Positions 34,843-38,768 of a stretch of 38,768 nt of DNA are shown here, in pieces. The translations under genes and the position numbers were made by a program. The notes beneath the pieces are model-generated. The model searched no databases, had not been told where the DNA came from, and saw only the letters and a list, made by a program, of their open reading frames with translations. Source of the DNA: Cyclobacteriaceae bacterium (GTDB lineage: Bacteria > Bacteroidota > Bacteroidia > Cytophagales > Cyclobacteriaceae); contig JAGQYM010000043.1 of assembly GCA_020436085.1 (NCBI GenBank), positions 1 through 38,768 of the forward strand, read 5' to 3'. The stretch's first letter is position 1; the number at the start of each line of letters is the position of its first letter.

Positions 34843-34870
34843 CGGCTTCGCGTCCCAGCGGTGAAGAATT

Positions 34871-35866
34871 ATGAATAAAACTTTTTTTTGCATTGATGCG
34901 CATACCTGTGGCAATCCCGTCAGGTTGGTAGCGGGGGGTGGTCCGCTATTGGAGGGTGCGAACATGAGTGAGAAGCGTCAGCATTTTCTCCGTGAGTTTG
35001 ACTGGATTCGGAAGGGACTGATGTTCGAACCGAGAGGTCACGACATGATGAGCGGAAGTATTCTCTATCCACCCTCAGACCCACAAAACGATATTGGTGT
35101 TCTTTTTATAGAAACCAGTGGCTGTCTGCCAATGTGTGGGCATGGAACGATTGGCACGGTGACGATAGCAATTGAACAAGGATTGGTAATTCCCAAGCAA
35201 CCCGGGAAACTAAGGCTGGAGACACCAGCCGGTTTAGTCACGATTGAATATCAGCAGGAGGGAAGAAAGGTAAAGTCGGTTAAGCTAAAAAACGTAAAGG
35301 CCTACCTGGCTGCTGAGAACATCAAAGCTTCGTGTGCGTTAGGCGAACTAGCAATTGATGTGTCGTATGGTGGCAACTTCTATGCGATCGTAGATGTGCA
35401 GGAAAACTTCAAAGGACTAGAGAATTATTCTGCAGATCAACTCATCAGCTGGGGTCGAGAGCTTAGGGACAATATCAATGCAAATTACAAGTTTGAGCAT
35501 CCCGAAAACTCAACGATCAGAGGATGTAGTCATATTCTCTGGACAGGTAAACCCATTGATCCTACCTCGACTGCACGCAATGCAGTGTTGTATGGTGAGA
35601 AGGCAATAGACAGATCACCCTGCGGCACGGGCACCTCTGCCAGGCTCGCACAATGGTACGCTAAAGGCAAATTGAAACAAGGCGAACCTTTTATTCATGA
35701 AAGTATTATAGGTTCAAAATTCATTGGGCGAATCGAAGAGGTAACAGATTTGCAAAGCAAACCTGCCATCATTCCCAGTATTGAAGGTTGGGCGAGAGTG
35801 ACCGGCTATAACACCATCACCATCGATGATGACGATCCTTATGCGCATGGCTTTCAGGTAATCTAA
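34871..35866 (+). CDS. 4-hydroxyproline 2-epimerase (proline racemase family), 331 aa
   Basis: Cofactor-independent inversion at C2 of trans-4-hydroxy-L-proline to cis-4-hydroxy-D-proline, the first pathway step. Both acid/base cysteines are present: C89 in MCGHGTIG and C251 in DRSPCGTGTSA. That excludes the dehydratase branch of the family, where the first cysteine is replaced. Proline racemase itself has the same residues, but the surrounding Hyp pathway genes favour the epimerase. The start MNKTFFCIDAHTCGNPVRLV is typical. The oxidase gene begins two bases after its stop, so they are co-transcribed. Confidence 0.9.
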   Translation: MNKTFFCIDAHTCGNPVRLVAGGGPLLEGANMSEKRQHFLREFDWIRKGLMFEPRGHDMMSGSILYPPSDPQNDIGVLFIETSGCLPMCGHGTIGTVTIAIEQGLVIPKQPGKLRLETPAGLVTIEYQQEGRKVKSVKLKNVKAYLAAENIKASCALGELAIDVSYGGNFYAIVDVQENFKGLENYSADQLISWGRELRDNINANYKFEHPENSTIRGCSHILWTGKPIDPTSTARNAVLYGEKAIDRSPCGTGTSARLAQWYAKGKLKQGEPFIHESIIGSKFIGRIEEVTDLQSKPAIIPSIEGWARVTGYNTITIDDDDPYAHGFQVI

Positions 35867-35867
35867 T

Positions 35868-37115
35868 ATGAAGATAGGGATAATTGGAGGTGGCATCATC
35901 GGCCTTTCGGCTGCTTACTACCTGACAAAAGCAGGGCATAAAGTAACTATCATAGACAAAGGAAATCTCAAGCAAGGATGTTCGTTTGGAAATGCGGGCA
36001 TGATTGTGCCGAGTCACTTTATTCCTCTTGCTGCTCCCGGAATGATCTCAAAGGGAATTCGGTGGATGTTCAACTCCGAGAGCCCGTTTTATGTTAGACC
36101 GAGATTGAGTTCTGAGCTTCTTCGTTGGGGTTATCTTTTTTATAAAAGCGCAAACAAAGAGAAGGTCTCTAAATCAATACCTGCTCTCAAAGAACTTAGT
36201 CTTCTGAGTAAGGCACATTACCGGGAATGGGCCAACGATTTACCATTCGATTTTGGTTTTCATGAGCGGGGTTTAATGATGCTATATCAGACTGAAGAGA
36301 CTGAGCACGAAGAAGCAGAGACCGCTCACCTGGCAAATCAATATGGTATTGAAGCAAAAATTTTAAACCCAGACGAGGTGCAGGCACTTGAACCTGATGT
36401 GAAGGTGAAGGTGAGAGGTGGGGTGTATTTTCCGGGCGATGCACATCTTACTCCACAAGTGTTGATGAACAATTTAATCAAGCACTTAATGACCGAGGGA
36501 GTGGAACTTGTTGATAACACAGAGGTGACGGGATTTGAAGTAAATCAGGATAGTGTAGAGCTGGTAAAGACAACAAAGGGGAATTTCGAATTTGATCACT
36601 TGGTGCTTGCTACGGGATCATGGTCTGGAATGGTAGGTAAGGCATTACAACTTGACCTGCCCATGCAGGCTGGCAAAGGATACTCATTCACTCTGGATGC
36701 AGTGGAAAAAAATATCAGGATCCCATCGATCTTCGTAGAAGCACGAGTAGCAGTTACCCCGATGGGAAACACGCTTCGTTTTGGTGGAACCATGGAGATA
36801 TCCGGTATAAACCACGACATAAACATGAATCGCCTGAATGGAATTGTTGATTCAATTCCTCGCTATTATCCTGATATGAATGTTCACCTACCGAAAAAAG
36901 AAAACGTGTGGCACGGCCTGCGGCCATGCACGCCTGATGGGTTGCCATATATCGGGCGTTCTACTAAGCTTTCTAATCTGACTGTTTCAACAGGCCATGC
37001 CATGATGGGCCTGAGCCTGGGGCCAGCCTCGGGTAAAATTGTTTCACAGCTTGTTCAAAACGAAAAAACTTCGATGGACATCAGCGCATTTTCACCCTCA
37101 CGTTTCTCTTCTTAA
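35868..37115 (+). CDS. FAD-dependent D-amino-acid oxidase/dehydrogenase (DadA-like), probable D-hydroxyproline oxidase, 415 aa
   Basis: Flavoprotein that would oxidise cis-4-hydroxy-D-proline to pyrroline-4-hydroxy-2-carboxylate. The dinucleotide-binding motif is GGGIIG at residues 7-12 (MKIGIIGGGIIGLSAAYYLTKAGHKVTIID), with a C-terminal FAD-contact region HGLRPCTPDGLPYIGRS and TGHAMMGLSLGPASGKIV. It is a single-chain form, unlike the multi-subunit dehydrogenases used by some proteobacteria. It follows the epimerase after one base. Electron acceptor (oxygen or quinone) is not readable from sequence. D-proline or other D-amino acids are possible substrates. Confidence 0.87.
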   Translation: MKIGIIGGGIIGLSAAYYLTKAGHKVTIIDKGNLKQGCSFGNAGMIVPSHFIPLAAPGMISKGIRWMFNSESPFYVRPRLSSELLRWGYLFYKSANKEKVSKSIPALKELSLLSKAHYREWANDLPFDFGFHERGLMMLYQTEETEHEEAETAHLANQYGIEAKILNPDEVQALEPDVKVKVRGGVYFPGDAHLTPQVLMNNLIKHLMTEGVELVDNTEVTGFEVNQDSVELVKTTKGNFEFDHLVLATGSWSGMVGKALQLDLPMQAGKGYSFTLDAVEKNIRIPSIFVEARVAVTPMGNTLRFGGTMEISGINHDINMNRLNGIVDSIPRYYPDMNVHLPKKENVWHGLRPCTPDGLPYIGRSTKLSNLTVSTGHAMMGLSLGPASGKIVSQLVQNEKTSMDISAFSPSRFSS

Positions 37116-37152
37116 TACTGCCCGAAGGCGAACACAAAAGCTCAATTTCGGA

Positions 37153-37203
37153 TACATTTGTAGACCAAATTGGTTGATTTGTTGACCTATTTGGCTGATT
37201 TAT
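37153..37203 (+). promoter_or_regulatory. Possible promoter box and direct repeats ahead of the permease gene
   Basis: TACATTTG (37153-37160) fits TAnnTTTG, with no -33 box. It is followed by the palindrome ACCAAATTGGT (37164-37174) and by two copies of a 13-base direct repeat, TTGGTTGATTTGT (37170-37182) and TTGGCTGATTTAT (37191-37203), 21 bases apart. They may be protein-binding sites or a simple tandem duplication. Confidence 0.3.
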
Positions 37204-37249
37204 GGGATGGCAAGCTAATTGGAATAATACGCCAAAAACCTCGTAAATC

Positions 37250-38768
37250 ATGCTCAAGAACAACCTCAAGATCGCCATCAGGGCATTGCTCAGGCAACGT
37301 GTCTACTCTATCATTAACATAGCCGGGCTGGCCGTTGGAGTGGCCAGCTGTCTTTTGATTGCCCTGTTTGTGCGCAATGAGTTCTCTTACGATAAGTTCA
37401 TTCCCGACTCCGATCAAATCTATAAGATGGTGCTGGAAAGAAAATATCCTGATCACTCAACTTTTTATTCTTCAATACCGCATTCGTTCGCCAATGTGGC
37501 AGTGAAAGACTACCCGGAGATTCAGGCTTCAACCATTGTTAACGGTCCATTCCAAAATGCTTTGATCTCTTACCGAGATGAGCACGATGAAGTGAAGCAA
37601 TTCGAGGAGAACTTTGTTTATGCGGCAGATAGTAATTTTTTCAACATACTTCGCTTCAACGTTATCCAAGGTGATAAATCAAACCCCTTGGCACATGCTA
37701 ACGACATGGTGATGACGGAAAAAACTGCATCGAGGTATTTCGGTGATGAGGACCCAATCGGAAAAGTGGTTAATACACAATTTGGTGAATTCAAAGTTAC
37801 TGCTGTTTGTGAGGACGTGCCTTCAAATTCGCACATGAAATTCGACCTGCTCGTTTCGATTCACACCTTTCCATTTTTAAGGATTGAGAATTACACCTCG
37901 TTTACAACTCACTGTTATTTTAAACTTTTGCCAAATGCCGACTACAAGGCATTAGAGGCAAAGTTTCCTCAAATGGTTGACACATATGCAGCTGCTCAGA
38001 TAGAAAGGGATCTGGGTAAGTCATGGGAAGACTACAAAAATGAAGGCAACGGATATCGCTACTTCTTGCAACCGATCAAATCCATTCACCTTGATCCAAT
38101 AAACCTTGAAGGGAAAATGCAACCAGGCGGAAGTATCACCACGGTGTATATTATGATCTCTGTCGCTGTCTTGATCCTTTTTATCGCCTGTATCAATTTT
38201 ATGAATTTGGCGACAGCCCGATCAGCGGAACGTGCAAGGGAAGTAGGTGTGAGAAAGACAATGGGATCATTTAAGCGCCAGCTCGTGTTTCAGTTTTTAA
38301 CAGAGTCGTTTGTTTTGAGTTTGATCGGAGTTGTTTTTGCAGTGGTGATTTTACAATTCTGCCTGCCATTCTTTAATAACCTTACCGGAAAATCACTCGC
38401 ATTCGAATTTGACGCAGTAAGCGTGCTGGTTTTGCTCGGTATTAGTGTGGTGGTCGGTTTTATGGCGGGTGTTTACCCCTCCTTCGTACTGTCGTCTTTC
38501 AGTCCTGTGGTTGTAATGAAGGGAAATTTTACGGGAAGGGGTGAAGGTAAATGGATTCGTAGTGGGCTGGTAGTATTTCAGTTTTGGATTTCTATCGTGC
38601 TGATGATTGGCACGATGGTTATTCAGCAGCAGATGAAGTTTATGAGAGACAAGTCTCTTGGTTTTGACAAAGATCAGGTATTGGTAGTCGAACGACTTTT
38701 TAACATTGATCCACAAACGGCCAAAACATACGTTGATGAACTGAAGCGGAGCGAACCATTCATTGATG
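37250..38768 (+). CDS. FtsX/MacB-type ABC transporter permease (3' truncated by window)
   Basis: Inner-membrane permease of the MacB/antimicrobial-peptide export class, cut by the window end after 506 codons; family members of this kind usually have about 800 residues. The ATG at 37250 gives MLKNNLKIAIRALLRQRVYSIINIAGLAVGVASCLLIALFV, the typical first helix (about 20-42). A MacB-like periplasmic domain follows (about 45-290, with SRYFGDEDPIGKVV), then three helices from about 299 (VYIMISVAVLILFIACINFMNLATARS; FVLSLIGVVFAVVILQF; VLVLLGISVVVGFMAGVYPS) enclosing the hallmark EVGVRKTMGSFKRQLVFQFLTES. The second repeat begins at RSGLVVFQFWISIVLMIG. An ATPase gene is not visible in the window. Confidence 0.92.
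   Translation, partial: MLKNNLKIAIRALLRQRVYSIINIAGLAVGVASCLLIALFVRNEFSYDKFIPDSDQIYKMVLERKYPDHSTFYSSIPHSFANVAVKDYPEIQASTIVNGPFQNALISYRDEHDEVKQFEENFVYAADSNFFNILRFNVIQGDKSNPLAHANDMVMTEKTASRYFGDEDPIGKVVNTQFGEFKVTAVCEDVPSNSHMKFDLLVSIHTFPFLRIENYTSFTTHCYFKLLPNADYKALEAKFPQMVDTYAAAQIERDLGKSWEDYKNEGNGYRYFLQPIKSIHLDPINLEGKMQPGGSITTVYIMISVAVLILFIACINFMNLATARSAERAREVGVRKTMGSFKRQLVFQFLTESFVLSLIGVVFAVVILQFCLPFFNNLTGKSLAFEFDAVSVLVLLGISVVVGFMAGVYPSFVLSSFSPVVVMKGNFTGRGEGKWIRSGLVVFQFWISIVLMIGTMVIQQQMKFMRDKSLGFDKDQVLVVERLFNIDPQTAKTYVDELKRSEPFID

Overview
The window looks like chromosomal DNA of a Bacteroidota bacterium, most likely Cytophagales or a close relative. This rests on TPR-type histidine kinases, carboxypeptidase-regulatory/macroglobulin-like/TonB-plug proteins, a FtsX/MacB-type permease of the kind abundant in this phylum, an almost complete lack of Shine-Dalgarno sequences, and promoters of the phylum type (TTTG-N19-TAnnTTTG). 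Genus assignment is not possible from sequence reading alone. No insertion sequence, prophage, CRISPR array or rRNA was seen, and no gene-free stretch exceeds 300 bases.

Layout. 1-4326: two paralogous TPR sensor histidine kinases on the plus strand (the first cut by the window edge). Between them on the minus strand lies a pair of very small secreted-peptide genes, one a 46-residue lipoprotein. 4372-13328: housekeeping block with metG (plus) convergent with a minus-strand run of pth, rplY (L25/CTC), prs, tRNA-Gln(UUG), a DUF4136-like lipoprotein and purL. 13378-14199: an alpha/beta hydrolase, upstream of purL. 14305-15255: an ECF sigma factor with a two-helix membrane protein. 15337-22065: a TetR-regulated tripartite RND efflux operon (tetR, TolC, adaptor, RND pump). 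It is preceded by a textbook promoter overlapped by a perfect inverted repeat and followed by a strong terminator. 22071-23324: a membrane-anchored metallophosphoesterase. 23468-31398: three tandem paralogues combining a carboxypeptidase-regulatory domain, macroglobulin-like (MG2) domains and a TonB-receptor-like plug, with no beta-barrel. The genes overlap by the same eight bases at both junctions. 31395-37115: an AraC-family regulator divergent from a four-enzyme set that together would convert trans-4-hydroxy-L-proline to 2-oxoglutarate (epimerase, FAD oxidase, deaminase, semialdehyde dehydrogenase). 37250-end: the start of a FtsX/MacB-like ABC permease, cut by the window edge.

The most unusual items are the tandem barrel-less MG2/plug proteins, the small peptide pair lodged between two orphan kinases, the tetR operator/promoter overlap with an apparently leaderless mRNA, and the repeated TATTTTGAC sites between the AraC gene and the hydroxyproline cluster.
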